NCBI GenBank assembly: GCA_017640685.1
Contig: JAEPQF010000001.1
Span: 17,015-74,101, forward strand
Length of the DNA: 57,087 bases
Direction: 5' to 3'
Source of the DNA: Hyphomicrobiales bacterium
GTDB lineage: Bacteria; Pseudomonadota; Alphaproteobacteria; Rhizobiales; HXMU1428-3
Within the stretch, counting starts at the first letter, position 1, and the number at the start of each line of letters is the position of its first letter. The position numbers and the translations under genes were made by a program. The notes under the pieces are model-generated. The model was not told where the DNA came from and made no database searches. It worked only from the letters and a program-made list of their open reading frames with translations. Shown piece after piece: positions 10,057-22,834 of the stretch.

Positions 10057-11001
10057 ATGGTGTTTGAAGATTATTTAGAGCGCTTTCAAGAGGCGATGCC
10101 AGAGCTAAGAGGGCGGCTTAAGGCGAATTCGCTGATGTCGGAGATCACCTGGTTTCGGGTTGGGGGGCCGGCACAGCTTTTATATACGCCAGCCGATGAA
10201 GCAGATCTCTCATATTTCATGAAAAATAAACCGGTTGATTTGCCGATTACTGTGATTGGGCTTGGCTCGAATTTATTGGTGAGAGATGGCGGTATACCTG
10301 GCATTGTTGTGCGCTTGGGGCGCGGTTTTAACTCGATTGAAGCTTTGGGTGACAATAAAATTAAAGTTGGAACCGCTGTTCCTGATATGAAATTAGCACG
10401 AGCAGCGGCTGAGCACGGTGTTGCAGGGCTGAGTTTCTATAGGGGGATTCCAGGTTCTATTGGTGGGGCGTTGCGGATGAATGCCGGTGCGCACGGTGGT
10501 GAAACCCGTGATTATTTGGTAGAAGCGCGCGCGGTTGATTATGAGGGGAATATTCACACCTTTTCAGCTGAGGAAATGGGGCACACTTACAGGAATTGTG
10601 CACTTCCTTATAATTTCATTTTCACTGAGGCTATTTTTAAAGGTCAGCCAGGTGAGAAAGATGAGATTGAAAAGGCCAATGCTGAGGTTGTGGCTTATAG
10701 AGAAGAAAAGCAACCTGTGAAAGATAGAACTGGTGGTAGCACATTTAAAAACCCGCCTGGACATAGTTCTTGGAAACTCATTGATGAAGCTGGACTTAGA
10801 GGCTTTAAAATTGGCGGTGCTAAAGTTTCTGAAAAACATTGTAATTTCTTAATCAATGAAGGGGATGCTACAGGAACGGATTTGGAAACACTTGGTGAAA
10901 CTGTTCGCAAGCGTGTTTTTGAAAAGAGTGGTGTAAAATTAGATTGGGAAATTAAACGTTTAGGCGTTGCCGACGTTATGGGAGAGGATTTGGCGCAATG
11001 A
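10057..11001 (+). CDS. murB: UDP-N-acetylenolpyruvoylglucosamine reductase
   Basis: ITWFRVGGPA, GLGSNLLVRDGG, YRGIPGSIGGALRMNAGAHG; start at ATG 10057 with GGAG SD. Confidence 0.95.
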   Translation: MVFEDYLERFQEAMPELRGRLKANSLMSEITWFRVGGPAQLLYTPADEADLSYFMKNKPVDLPITVIGLGSNLLVRDGGIPGIVVRLGRGFNSIEALGDNKIKVGTAVPDMKLARAAAEHGVAGLSFYRGIPGSIGGALRMNAGAHGGETRDYLVEARAVDYEGNIHTFSAEEMGHTYRNCALPYNFIFTEAIFKGQPGEKDEIEKANAEVVAYREEKQPVKDRTGGSTFKNPPGHSSWKLIDEAGLRGFKIGGAKVSEKHCNFLINEGDATGTDLETLGETVRKRVFEKSGVKLDWEIKRLGVADVMGEDLAQ

Positions 11002-11921
11002 TTGATGAAAATGCTCACGTTGCGGTTTTAATGGGTGGCTGGTCTGCAGAGCGGGAAGTGAGCCTTAGCAGCGGTAAAGCGTGTGCTAAAGCGCTTCGAG
11101 AAGAAGGTTTTACAGTTACTGAAGTTGATATTGAGCGCAATATTGCCACGGTTTTAGAAGAACTAAAGCCTGATGTTTGCTTTAATGCGTTGCATGGACC
11201 TTTTGGGGAAGATGGCTGTATTCAAGGCATTTTGGAAGTTTTGAACATTCCTTATACTCACTCTGGTGTTCTGGCGTCTTCAATGGCGATGCATAAAAAA
11301 ATCGCTAAAGAGATTATTGGGGGGGCTGGTGTTCCTGTTGCGGGGGATAAAGTGGTCAAACGCGGGGAAGCGGCTTTAGGTCATTTAAAATTACCTCCTT
11401 ATGTTCTAAAACCGATTGCTGATGGTTCGAGCTGCGGGATTTTTATTGTGAAAGATATGGATACCCCGCCTCCAGGAAGTGATATTCTTGCGGCTGGCGC
11501 TGAAGATGATGACATGCTTATTGAAGAGTTTGTTGAAGGTCTGGAGCTGACATGTGGTGTTTTGGGAAACAGGGCGCTTGATGTGACTGAAATTCGCTCT
11601 GAGGCACATGAATTTTATGATTATGATGCTAAATATGCACCAGGCGGTTCACAACACATCATTCCTGCGGAAATTTCACCAAATATTTACCAATTCATAC
11701 AGAAATGGACTCTAACGGCCCATAATGCTCTTGGGTGCCGCGGCGTGAGCCGTGCTGATTTTAGATATGATGAGAAGAAAGATCTTCTTGTATGTCTTGA
11801 AGTGAACACTCAGCCTGGCATGACAGCGACCTCTCTTTTGCCTGAAATGGCTGAAAAAGCTGGTTGGAGTTTTAATGAGTTGGTGCGCTGGATTTTGGAG
11901 GATGCATCTTGCAATCGATGA
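10998..11921 (+). CDS. ddl: D-alanine--D-alanine ligase; overlaps murB stop (ATGA)
   Basis: LMGGWSAEREVSLSSG, NALHGPFGEDGCIQG, EVNTQPGMTATSLLPEMA. Confidence 0.95.
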   Translation: MIDENAHVAVLMGGWSAEREVSLSSGKACAKALREEGFTVTEVDIERNIATVLEELKPDVCFNALHGPFGEDGCIQGILEVLNIPYTHSGVLASSMAMHKKIAKEIIGGAGVPVAGDKVVKRGEAALGHLKLPPYVLKPIADGSSCGIFIVKDMDTPPPGSDILAAGAEDDDMLIEEFVEGLELTCGVLGNRALDVTEIRSEAHEFYDYDAKYAPGGSQHIIPAEISPNIYQFIQKWTLTAHNALGCRGVSRADFRYDEKKDLLVCLEVNTQPGMTATSLLPEMAEKAGWSFNELVRWILEDASCNR

Positions 11922-12880
11922 TGAATAGAGGGAATTCAAAGACTTCTGAAGCATCTGTTTCAGAGAGCCTCCCTTCTATTGGTTGTTATGTTAAAGATGA
12001 ATATGCTGAAGAATATCATATTGCGCCTTCATCTGAGCGCTATATGCCGCAAACGTCCAAAAAGACTTCTTTTGGGCGTTTTTGGTTTGGACTGATTGTT
12101 TTCCTCATTATTGCAGTTGGGTTGTTTTTTGGCTTTAGGCGCCATATTCCGGATGATTTTTCTGTAGTTGCGATTGTTCAGGATTATGGCCAACGGCTTT
12201 TCTCCATTGTTCAATTCCCTATAAAAGAAGTTCATATCGCAGGGCATAAATATACAAAAGAAAGAGCCATTGTTGAACGTTTGGGGGATGTTTGGGATCA
12301 ATCTCTTGTGTCATTAAATACGTTTGAAGCACAAAGAAAAATTGAAAGTTTGCCTTGGATTTTAAAGGCTGATGTGCAGCGTGTTTTTCCGCATGGTTTG
12401 AATATTTATGTGGAAGAGCGTGAGCCGATTGGCCGTTTTGTGACGCTTTCAGGGACTTATGTTTTTGATAAGCTTGGGGTGATTATTCAAAAGGTAAAAG
12501 TTGGCTCTCATTTTGAACTTCCTATTTATGAGGGCCGAAAAGCGCCACAATCCGCGAATGAGCTGCGCGAAATTTTGACAAAATTTGATGATTTACAACC
12601 TCTCATAGTTCGGTTTCAAAGGGTTGATCAACGTCGTTGGACTTTGATTTTACATAATGAAATGAAAGTTTTGTTGCCGGAGAATAGACTAGAGGGGGCT
12701 TTAAGTCGGTTGCGGGCGTTGCAAGCTCAACATAATATTTTAAACCGCGAATTGGCGCATATTGATTTGCGGCTTGGGGATCGGATAACCTTGCGACCGA
12801 AAAAAAGCAAAAAAATCAAAATATTTTCAAGAGATGAAGATTTTTCTGTCGGTAAAACGGCTGATCAAGATAAATTATAG
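11909..12880 (+). CDS. ftsQ: Cell division protein FtsQ (POTRA domain)
   Basis: Single TM, POTRA-like IKEVHIAGHKYTKERAIVERLG, located between ddl and ftsA. Confidence 0.9.
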   Translation: MQSMMNRGNSKTSEASVSESLPSIGCYVKDEYAEEYHIAPSSERYMPQTSKKTSFGRFWFGLIVFLIIAVGLFFGFRRHIPDDFSVVAIVQDYGQRLFSIVQFPIKEVHIAGHKYTKERAIVERLGDVWDQSLVSLNTFEAQRKIESLPWILKADVQRVFPHGLNIYVEEREPIGRFVTLSGTYVFDKLGVIIQKVKVGSHFELPIYEGRKAPQSANELREILTKFDDLQPLIVRFQRVDQRRWTLILHNEMKVLLPENRLEGALSRLRALQAQHNILNRELAHIDLRLGDRITLRPKKSKKIKIFSRDEDFSVGKTADQDKL

Positions 12881-12948
12881 TTTGTTCTTCCCGTTTCTGG
12901 GATAATGTTTTCTCGCGAAATGATTTTTAAACGGAAAGTTGATGCACT

Positions 12949-14349
12949 GTGTTTGGGCGCTCGAAACAAGCCAGTAAAATGGGCTCTACTGTTGCGGTAA
13001 TAGACCTTGGAACCACGAAATTCACCTGTTTGATTGGGGAATGGGTTGATGGGGCTATGCCTGTTGCTCAGTCTGGCCCGCTTTCAAACTCATTTGCTAA
13101 TGGCGCTCGTTCAACTGATGAATTAGGGCCTGAGGGGTATGGAGGGCGTGAAGGGACTGGATCACGCCCGCTCGGTTCTGTTTTACGTATAATTGGATAT
13201 GGGCATCAGCGCGCACGAGGGATGAAGGCTGGTGTGCTTATTGACTTGGATGCCGCTGAAAATGCTGTGCGTGATGTTGTTAGCCAGGCTGAGAAGATGG
13301 CTGGTCACAGGGTTGAGAATGTTGTTGTTTCTGTTTCTTGTGGGCGGCTGCAATCGTTGAATTATACCACCAGTGTTCGATTAAATGGGCATGGTGTTCG
13401 TCCGTCTCATATTGATGAGGTTATGGTGGCAGGGCGTGATTATGCGGCGGAAGATGGCCGTGCTTTATTGCATCTTATGCCACTTGGTTACACACTTGAT
13501 GAAGCAACAGGTGTTGTAGATCCCATTAATATGGTTGGTGATCTATTGGAGCTCGATCTACACGCGGTGACAGCTGATATATCTCCTCTTAAAAATATAG
13601 CTCTTTTGCTTGAGCGGTGCCATTTGCGGGCTGCTCGTATTATGGCGACTTCTTATGCGAGTGCGCTGGCTGTTGCTGACCTGAGTGAAATTGAGCTTGG
13701 AACGACCGTGATTGATATTGGCGGTGGCACCACAAAGCTTGCGCTTTTTGCAAATGGTTATTTTGTTCATTCTGATGCCATTGCAATTGGGGGAGACTTA
13801 ATTTCCTTTGAAATAGCTCAGGCTTTGAATTGTCCTTTGCAAGAGGCTGAGCGTATTAAGGTTCTTTATGGCTCTGCGTTTTCAGCGGGGATGAAGCTGG
13901 AAGGAACTGATTGGGACAAGCCAATTCAATATTCCATCGTTGGTGAGGGGCAAGTGACAGAAGGTCAGATTAGTGCCGCGCAACTGGCTGATATAATCAG
14001 GCCGAAAGTGCAGCATATTTTATCTTTGGTTATGGATCGCCTTAATAACAGCGGTTTTGGCGGGCATTCTGGGCAAAGATTGATTCTCACTGGTGGTGGC
14101 AGTCAACTCAATGGGCTTGCTGAGTTTGCTTCTGAGATTTTTTCTAAGCCGGTTCGGTTGGGCGCACCACCAGCTATTTCAGGTTTGCCACCAGAAATGT
14201 TAGGTGGCGCATTTTCTAGCTCTATTGGCTTGTTTGAGGCTTTGCAACGTTATGATCTGGCTGATGAGTTTACTATGAAGGTGGCAAGAGGGCAGCATCA
14301 GGGTGGATATTGGTCACGTATGGGAACGTGGCTGAAAGATAGTTTTTAA
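12949..14349 (+). CDS. ftsA: Cell division protein FtsA
   Basis: VAVIDLGTTKFTCLIGE, VIDIGGGTTKLALF, LTGGGSQLNGL. Confidence 0.95.
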   Translation: MFGRSKQASKMGSTVAVIDLGTTKFTCLIGEWVDGAMPVAQSGPLSNSFANGARSTDELGPEGYGGREGTGSRPLGSVLRIIGYGHQRARGMKAGVLIDLDAAENAVRDVVSQAEKMAGHRVENVVVSVSCGRLQSLNYTTSVRLNGHGVRPSHIDEVMVAGRDYAAEDGRALLHLMPLGYTLDEATGVVDPINMVGDLLELDLHAVTADISPLKNIALLLERCHLRAARIMATSYASALAVADLSEIELGTTVIDIGGGTTKLALFANGYFVHSDAIAIGGDLISFEIAQALNCPLQEAERIKVLYGSAFSAGMKLEGTDWDKPIQYSIVGEGQVTEGQISAAQLADIIRPKVQHILSLVMDRLNNSGFGGHSGQRLILTGGGSQLNGLAEFASEIFSKPVRLGAPPAISGLPPEMLGGAFSSSIGLFEALQRYDLADEFTMKVARGQHQGGYWSRMGTWLKDSF

Positions 14350-14428
14350 TAGTTGCAATTGATTTTAGCATTTAATGGGCCGAATCAGTTACCATAGGGA
14401 TGTGCTTCCTTATGAAGCGGGGAAACAA

Positions 14429-16759
14429 ATGAGTTCAAATGTCCATAATTTTCATGAATTGCGCCCACGCATCATTGTGATGGGTGTTGGTGGTGCTGGT
14501 GGCAATGCGGTTAATAATATGATCGCATCTGGGCTGCATGGCGTTGAGTTTGTTGCGGCAAACACAGATGCGCAAGCGCTTTCCACTTCTGGTGCTGATG
14601 TTCGCTTACAGTTAGGGGTTAACCTAACTGAAGGGCTTGGTGCTGGCTCTAACCCTGAAATTGGGGAAGGTGCTGCCGAAGAAGTTATGGAAGAAATGAA
14701 AGAACTTCTTTCTGAAGTTCACATGATTTTCATTGCTTGTGGTATGGGCGGTGGCACAGGAACTGGTGCAGCCCCTGTTATTGCTCGGATTGCCCAAGAG
14801 CTTGGTGTTCTGACTGTTGCTGTTGTCACAAAACCTTTCCAATTTGAAGGGCAGCGCCGGATGCGCATTGCTGAAACTGGTATTGAGCAGCTTCGCAAAT
14901 ATGTGGACACGATGATCGTTATTCCCAATCAGAATTTATTCCGTCTTGCTAATGAGCAAACAACATTTGCTGATTCTTTCTGTTTAGCTGACTCTGTTTT
15001 GAATTCAGGTGTTGCTTGTGTCACTGATCTCATCATGAAAGAAGGATTGATTAATCTCGATTTTGCTGATGTGAAAACCGTGATCACTGAAATGGGCGCG
15101 GCTGTAATGGGCACGGGTGTTGCTCATGGTGAAGGGCGAGCACGAAAAGCGGCTGAAGAAGCAATTTCCAATCCTTTGATTGATGATATTTCACTTGCTG
15201 GTGCTAAGGGCTTGTTGATTTCCATTTCTGGTGGGCAGGATATGACGCTTTTTGAAGTGGATGAAGTGGCTAGTCGAATTCGACAAGAAGTTGATCAAAA
15301 TGCAAATATTATTGTTGGTGCGACGTTTGATGAGCAATTAGAAGGCTATTTGAGAGTTTCTCTTGTAGCTTCCGGTCTCAATCGAGGCCATCCAGAATCT
15401 ATGCATATTGAAGCTGATCGCCGCCGTATGGAGATTGATGCTGAAATAGAGCAAAATACACTTGGCCTTAATGAGCGGTTACAATCCTTAGAAACGTCAT
15501 CTGAAAACAATGTTTCGCAAACTGGTGAACAAAGGATTCCTCAAAACGATCCTTCGCTTCAGGCCGTTAATGGTCGTATGCGTCCTCAAGGACCACAAGG
15601 TGGACCTGTTTCCCATGCTGTTGCAGGTGCTGCTGTAACTGGTGGTGTGAATGAAGGACAACAAAGAGGTGGGCCTTCGCCTCAAAACGCTTCAGTGAAC
15701 CAAGCTGATGGCCGTGGAAATGTGAAAATTGTAAATAAGCCGCCGCGCTTTATGTCTCCTGATAGTGACGGTGGTTATTCGCCACCAGCTACACCGGGAT
15801 CACGCGATCGTATGCAGGGTGAGGCGATGACTGACCCGATGACGGGACGTGAATTTGTAGCAGGAGCACCGCAAACAATCAATCGCTCTATGCGCCGGAT
15901 GCCGAGCATGGAAGATTTGCCAATTACAGGGCAAAATCAATTGCGTGCTTACAAGGCACCTGAGGGACAATTTAAAGAGGCTGAACCTAAGAAAAAGGGT
16001 GGCTTTTTTAGTCGCTTAACTGGGCGTAACCGCAAGCAAGAAGAAGTTGCTTCTGAGACTTCTGAAGAGATTGTTCATCAGCCATCTATTGATGAATACG
16101 CTTTTGGTGATGGTTCTATTCATAATGAGGGGCAAGTTCCTCATCAGTATAATAAACCCGTTCAAGAAGCAGGCCCTGCTAGAGACCAACAGCCCTCTTT
16201 TCAAGAAACTGAGCAAAACTCTTATATAAACCAAGGTGGTGTTGCTCAAGGTAGTGTTACACAAGGTGCTGTGGTTCGAGATCCGCATCTGCCACAAAGA
16301 GAGAATGGTGTTTTGCCTTCTGATCAGCCTATGGGAGCACCTCATAAGCCTCAGCCGCCTTCAAGAGATGTTGTTTCTTCTTCTGATGGAGAGGTACGGA
16401 ATAATGTACCTCCACAAGGAGCTTACGACCGACATTTAATGAAAAAACAGGGTATTCCTAAAGGGACCGCAGATAAGGCTAGCGATAAGCAAGCTCCTAA
16501 AAGTGACTATGATCTAAGTATGGAGGAGCATTATAAACAGCATCCTTCTGCTAGACCGGAAACAATCATGTCTGAACATGATGGTGTGAATAATGAGGGC
16601 AGGGCTGGTCAAGAGTGGGTTCCCTCAAAACCTGAAACACCTGCTGAGCGTTATCCGACTTTAGAGCTTAATAAATCTGGCGTTGGTAATATTCCTCTTG
16701 ATGAAGAAGAAAATATCGCTGATATCCCTCCTTTTCTTAAAGAGAAACGCAAAGGGTGA
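14429..16759 (+). CDS. ftsZ: Cell division GTPase FtsZ with unusually long C-terminal linker (about 776 aa from ATG 14429)
   Basis: [12 protein letters not shown] tubulin signature; C-terminal peptide [14 protein letters not shown]. Confidence 0.96.
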   Translation: MSSNVHNFHELRPRIIVMGVGGAGGNAVNNMIASGLHGVEFVAANTDAQALSTSGADVRLQLGVNLTEGLGAGSNPEIGEGAAEEVMEEMKELLSEVHMIFIACGMGGGTGTGAAPVIARIAQELGVLTVAVVTKPFQFEGQRRMRIAETGIEQLRKYVDTMIVIPNQNLFRLANEQTTFADSFCLADSVLNSGVACVTDLIMKEGLINLDFADVKTVITEMGAAVMGTGVAHGEGRARKAAEEAISNPLIDDISLAGAKGLLISISGGQDMTLFEVDEVASRIRQEVDQNANIIVGATFDEQLEGYLRVSLVASGLNRGHPESMHIEADRRRMEIDAEIEQNTLGLNERLQSLETSSENNVSQTGEQRIPQNDPSLQAVNGRMRPQGPQGGPVSHAVAGAAVTGGVNEGQQRGGPSPQNASVNQADGRGNVKIVNKPPRFMSPDSDGGYSPPATPGSRDRMQGEAMTDPMTGREFVAGAPQTINRSMRRMPSMEDLPITGQNQLRAYKAPEGQFKEAEPKKKGGFFSRLTGRNRKQEEVASETSEEIVHQPSIDEYAFGDGSIHNEGQVPHQYNKPVQEAGPARDQQPSFQETEQNSYINQGGVAQGSVTQGAVVRDPHLPQRENGVLPSDQPMGAPHKPQPPSRDVVSSSDGEVRNNVPPQGAYDRHLMKKQGIPKGTADKASDKQAPKSDYDLSMEEHYKQHPSARPETIMSEHDGVNNEGRAGQEWVPSKPETPAERYPTLELNKSGVGNIPLDEEENIADIPPFLKEKRKG

Positions 16760-16806
16760 TTTTTAAAGCTGAGTTTAGCTGCACTATTTTAATTTGAAAC
16801 AAGCTT

Positions 16807-16834
16807 AAGCGGAGACATTGTCTCCGCTTTTTTT
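16807..16834 (+). terminator. ftsZ terminator AAGCGGAGACA/TGTCTCCGCTT plus T-run
   Basis: 11-bp inverted repeat followed by TTTTTTT. Confidence 0.85.
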
Positions 16835-17741
16835 ATAGGCTCTGTTGCTCTATTTTTAGGCGAATCAATTAACCAATTTTAGTTTCTGTTTCATATTTAT
16901 AACATTTCAACAGTAGTTTTATGAAACTTTAGGCGATTTTTTCGTGTTTTTTTCTTTCTTTTCAGTGTGTTAACGAGTTGGTAACAGACTGTAAGAAACC
17001 GTGATTTGTATGATTAATCTTCTCTATAGTAAGGTTTCTTTAATGATGGCCATAGGCTTGATTATCTTAAGGTTAGATTACTGATTAATTTGATTAATCG
17101 CGTTGTCATCAAAGCTTTAAGATTAGTTGTTTGTAACTCTCTAATTGAGTTTGTGTCTCGATTTAAGATGAACTTAAATTATAAAAATGGTTTTAAGTTT
17201 GATCTTGAGTGAGGCTAAAGTTGAAAGATTTAAAATTTATCCTTTTGATGGAGAATTTTAATCAGAAGCTAAAGAACTTAAAGTTGTTACAGTTTTGAAA
17301 TCTGATTTTATAATTTAGAAGTCTGGTTTCACAAGATTGTAACTTTGAGATTTTAGAAACTCTGGACCATGATAAAAATATAAACATGGTTTCCGCGTTT
17401 CATAAGCTGATCTGGGTAAAAATATACCTTTTAGGTGTTTTGCTTATATAGGAAGTTTTACCTGGTCTGAAGATTGATACTCAGATGTGAGTGAGTGTTG
17501 ATTGTTAAAATTGAGAGAGCTTGTTCTCTAGGTTTTATTTTAAGACCACTGATTAGGTATCAGAGATTAGAAGATCGGACAGCAGTCAGGTTTATGGAGG
17601 GGGGCTCCGAATAGCTAGTTGGACTTAAAATTTTTAAAACTTAGTTTTTTAAGAAAGTTAAGATTTTAAAGATAATATTTTAAAGTTCCCATGCGTTCTG
17701 GATGTCTAGAGAAGACAGGGTAAATTAGAGGGTATACTCTC

Positions 17742-18707
17742 ATGGGTAATTCATATGTTGGAGCGAAACAAACCACGCTCAGTCAATCTGTAGTTATGAC
17801 TGGTGTCGGTGTTCATTCAGGAGCTCCGGTTTCTATCACTCTTCATCCGGCTGATGCCGATAGCGGAATTAACTTCTCTGTTTTAAAAGATGGCAAGGAA
17901 GTTGAAATTCAAGCGCATTGTGATTTTATTAAAAACCTTACACTTTGTACAATTTTAGGCTCAGACTGTGGCGCCATGGTGGCGACTGTTGAGCACCTTA
18001 TGTCTGCGCTTCGCGGACTTTCTATTGATAATGTTCTTGTTGAAATTGATAATGGCGAAGTTCCAATTATGGATGGTAGCGCCATGCCTTTTGTTCGCGC
18101 GATTGAGGAAGTTGGTTTAAAAGACCTTGATGCACCGCGTACATTTATCAAAGTTTTGAAACCAATTCGTGTTGAAGAAAATGGCTGTTGGGGTGAATTG
18201 CTTCCTTACAATGGCTTTAGACTTGATGTTGAAATTGATTTTGACACACCTGTTATTGGACGTCAGAGATTTTGCTCTGATATGAACCCAGGGGTGTTTC
18301 GTGAAGAACTAGCTCGTGCTCGGACATTTGGCTTTATGGAGCAAGTTGAGGGTTTGTGGGCTGCTGGTCGTGCTTTAGGCGCTTCCTTAGAGAACACTGT
18401 TGCTATTGATAAAGATAAAGTTTTGAACCGCGAAGGGCTTCGCTTTGATGATGAATTTGTTCGTCACAAGGCTCTTGATGCTGTTGGCGATTTGGCCTTA
18501 GCTGGTTCTCCTTTGCTTTGCTCTTATAAATCATATCGTGGTGGTCATGCTTTGAATGCTAAAGCAATTTCCACTCTTTTAGCTGATAAAGATGCTTGGA
18601 CGAAGGTTTCTGTACCTGCTGTGCCTGCCTCTGTTGTTGAACATCATGGTGATGGGCGGGGGGCTGCCGTCCTTTCTGCTGCTAATTTTGCTGCAGATCG
18701 GAGTTAA
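17742..18707 (+). CDS. lpxC: UDP-3-O-acyl-N-acetylglucosamine deacetylase
   Basis: TGVGVHSG, TVEHLMSAL, MDGSAMPF, HKALDAVGDLAL. Confidence 0.96.
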   Translation: MGNSYVGAKQTTLSQSVVMTGVGVHSGAPVSITLHPADADSGINFSVLKDGKEVEIQAHCDFIKNLTLCTILGSDCGAMVATVEHLMSALRGLSIDNVLVEIDNGEVPIMDGSAMPFVRAIEEVGLKDLDAPRTFIKVLKPIRVEENGCWGELLPYNGFRLDVEIDFDTPVIGRQRFCSDMNPGVFREELARARTFGFMEQVEGLWAAGRALGASLENTVAIDKDKVLNREGLRFDDEFVRHKALDAVGDLALAGSPLLCSYKSYRGGHALNAKAISTLLADKDAWTKVSVPAVPASVVEHHGDGRGAAVLSAANFAADRS

Positions 18708-18760
18708 TCGAGTGTTTTCAAACACTTTTGATTAAATATATCATTGATTTTGTTCATCTT

Positions 18761-18796
18761 AAAAGACAAGTACAGAAATGTACTTGTCTTTTTTCT
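18761..18796 (+). terminator. Strong terminator AAAAGACAAGTACA-GAAA-TGTACTTGTCTTTT
   Basis: 14-bp perfect stem, GNRA-type GAAA tetraloop, T-run. Confidence 0.9.
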
Positions 18797-18824
18797 TGGC
18801 GCTTCAAGTTGCCATTTTATAATA

Positions 18825-18854
18825 GGCCTTGAGGTTTCCCACAAGAAACCGGCC
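18825..18854 (+). repeat. Asymmetric-bulge hairpin repeat: GGCC-TTGA-GGTTTC-CCACAA-GAAACC-GGCC
   Basis: Manual fold; a degenerate relative (CTTCAGGTTTTCTGGCAGAAAAC) lies at 18903-18925. Confidence 0.7.
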
Positions 18855-19218
18855 CAAGCAACCGTGCTTTTTTTGGCGCTTTTGGTTGTTTTTTTATTGA
18901 GACTTCAGGTTTTCTGGCAGAAAACGGCGCAAGCATCAGCTGAACACCCCTACTGTGTTTGTGTTTTAGATATCTCTTGGGATTTAACTGTATTCACTTG
19001 ATTGTTAACCAGAAATTGACACAAGTCAGTGAACCAGGCGAAATATCTATTTTCTCACTAGGGAAAATGTGTAAATTAGACACGCTATTAAGTAATTCTT
19101 TAAAAAAAATTCTAGAACTGTCCAAATGCGCTAAAAAGTCATATAATTGGGCATAGAATCTCCACATTCCTGGCTTCTTTTGTGAAGCTGTTATGAAGGA
19201 AATTTCTAATTTATGCTT

Positions 19219-19293
19219 GAGATACTCACTTATGAGATGCTCATTTGTGAGATGTTCACTTTTAAGGTGCTCACTTTTTAGGTGCTCAATTAG
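19219..19293 (+). repeat. Five tandem 15-bp units, consensus GAGATGCTCACTTTT, exact period
   Basis: gagatactcacttat/gagatgctcatttgt/gagatgttcactttt/aaggtgctcactttt/taggtgctcaattag. Confidence 0.85.
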
Positions 19294-19402
19294 CTGACAG
19301 GATTTTTTTATGAGGCTTTTGGCTATAAGTCTGGTATTAATCGGTTTATTAGTCCTTTGCCTATTTATTTTTGGTTTTTCTCTTTTCCTTTAGGGGGATT
19401 TT

Positions 19403-20311
19403 ATGTTGACGCTTAAGCGATTTGCTTTTGTTTTTGTCATTTTATTTACAGCTTCATTAGGTGGTTGTTCTTCTTCGCCTTTGTCAGATGTTGGGTCTTC
19501 TGTTAGCTCTTTAGGGGGCTGGTTTGGCGGCGATAAGAAAGAATTTCTTGACGCTGAGAAGGTTGAGCCTGCTGCAAAGCTATATAGTGAGGCTGATCAA
19601 CTTCTTACTTCAGGTAGTTATGAGAATGCCGCGAAGAAGTTTGAAGATGTTGACCGTCTTCATCCTTATTCTCCATTAGCGCGCCGCTCGATTGTTATGG
19701 CGGCTTATTCAAACTATAAGGGTGGCAAGTACCCTGAAGCGATTGCTGGTGGTAAACGTTATGTGGCGTTGCATCCAGGGACGAAAGAATCAGCTTTAGC
19801 ACAGCATGTGATTTCAATGTCTTATTTTGATCAAATCGCTGATCCGAAGCGAGATCAAAAACGGACAAAAGATGCGCTTAAATCTTTAGAAACATTGGTG
19901 CGTCGGTATCCGAATAGTCGCTATGCATCTGAGGCGAAGAACCGGATCCGTGTGGCACGAGATGTTTTGGCGGCAGCTGATATGAATGTTGGTCGTTATT
20001 ATTTGAACCGTAAGAACTATTTGGCTGCGATTAACCGGTTTAAGTCTGTGATTAAGAATTATCAAACAACGCAGCACGTTGAAGAAGCTTTGGCGCGGAT
20101 TGCTGAGGCCTATATGGCGCTTGGTATTGCATCTGAAGCACAGACCGCTGGTGCGATCTTAGGTCATAACTTTCCGAATTCGCCGTGGTATAAAGACACT
20201 TATGCCTTGTTAAAATCTGGTGGGTTGGCGCCGCGCAATAATTCAGGGTCTTGGCTCTCTAAAACTTGGAGAAATACAGTCAACGCAGCTAAGAAGCTGA
20301 ACCCAATTTAA
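19403..20311 (+). CDS. bamD: Outer membrane assembly lipoprotein BamD (ComL)
   Basis: Lipobox LGGCSS, TPR repeats, YFDQI...RDQ, position after lpxC. Confidence 0.92.
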   Translation: MLTLKRFAFVFVILFTASLGGCSSSPLSDVGSSVSSLGGWFGGDKKEFLDAEKVEPAAKLYSEADQLLTSGSYENAAKKFEDVDRLHPYSPLARRSIVMAAYSNYKGGKYPEAIAGGKRYVALHPGTKESALAQHVISMSYFDQIADPKRDQKRTKDALKSLETLVRRYPNSRYASEAKNRIRVARDVLAAADMNVGRYYLNRKNYLAAINRFKSVIKNYQTTQHVEEALARIAEAYMALGIASEAQTAGAILGHNFPNSPWYKDTYALLKSGGLAPRNNSGSWLSKTWRNTVNAAKKLNPI

Positions 20312-20340
20312 ATTTAATATTTAATTTTAAGTTTTTATAT

Positions 20341-20377
20341 GCCTCGCAGGTTTGATTATCGCCTGCGGGGCATTTTT
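20341..20377 (+). terminator. bamD terminator GCCTCGCAGG...CCTGCGGGGC plus ATTTTTATT
   Basis: 10-bp stem with one GU. Confidence 0.8.
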
Positions 20378-20492
20378 ATTGGTAGATCTGCTTTTAAAAA
20401 GCTCTGTATATCTTTTGGTTAGTGAGCTTTGTTGCGATGCTTTCATTTTCTCTTTTTTGGAAAAATGCTATTCATTCAAAAATAATAATTAA

Positions 20493-22616
<2,124 letters not shown>

Positions 22617-22649
22617 TTTTTTAGTTCGTAAACTAAAAACTTACTTGTA

Positions 22650-22795
22650 CGCTCCGGGATTGATCCGGGCCCCACCTATTTAAAAGATGATAGTAAAAAA
22701 CAATTCATAGATCCCGAAAATTTTCTCACATCACACCCTGATAAAACCATGAGCCAAGCCATTGGATCCCGAGTCAAGCCCGGGATGACATTTCA
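22650..22795. repeat. Alphaproteobacterial-type palindromic intergenic repeat (CTCCGGGATTGATCCGGGCCC; GGATCCCGAGTCAAGCCCGGGATGACA)
   Basis: Two related inverted repeats flanking about 80 bp; common intergenic type in alphaproteobacteria. Confidence 0.6.
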
Positions 22796-22834
22796 TTTGT
22801 TTCTTTGATTAGGTGTTTTTGTTTTTAATGGAAG

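Noticed and set aside
16016-16345. 109-aa antisense ORF and 60-67 aa out-of-frame ORFs in the ftsZ linker
   Set aside because: Alternative frames of a low-complexity linker; the ftsZ frame itself is intact to a conserved C-terminal peptide.
18744-19156. ORFs 18744..19001 and 18959..19156 between lpxC and bamD
   Set aside because: First one runs through a strong terminator and hairpin repeats; no recognisable domains or RBS.
19219-19293. Tandem array considered as CRISPR
   Set aside because: 15-bp contiguous units with no spacers and no cas genes in the window.
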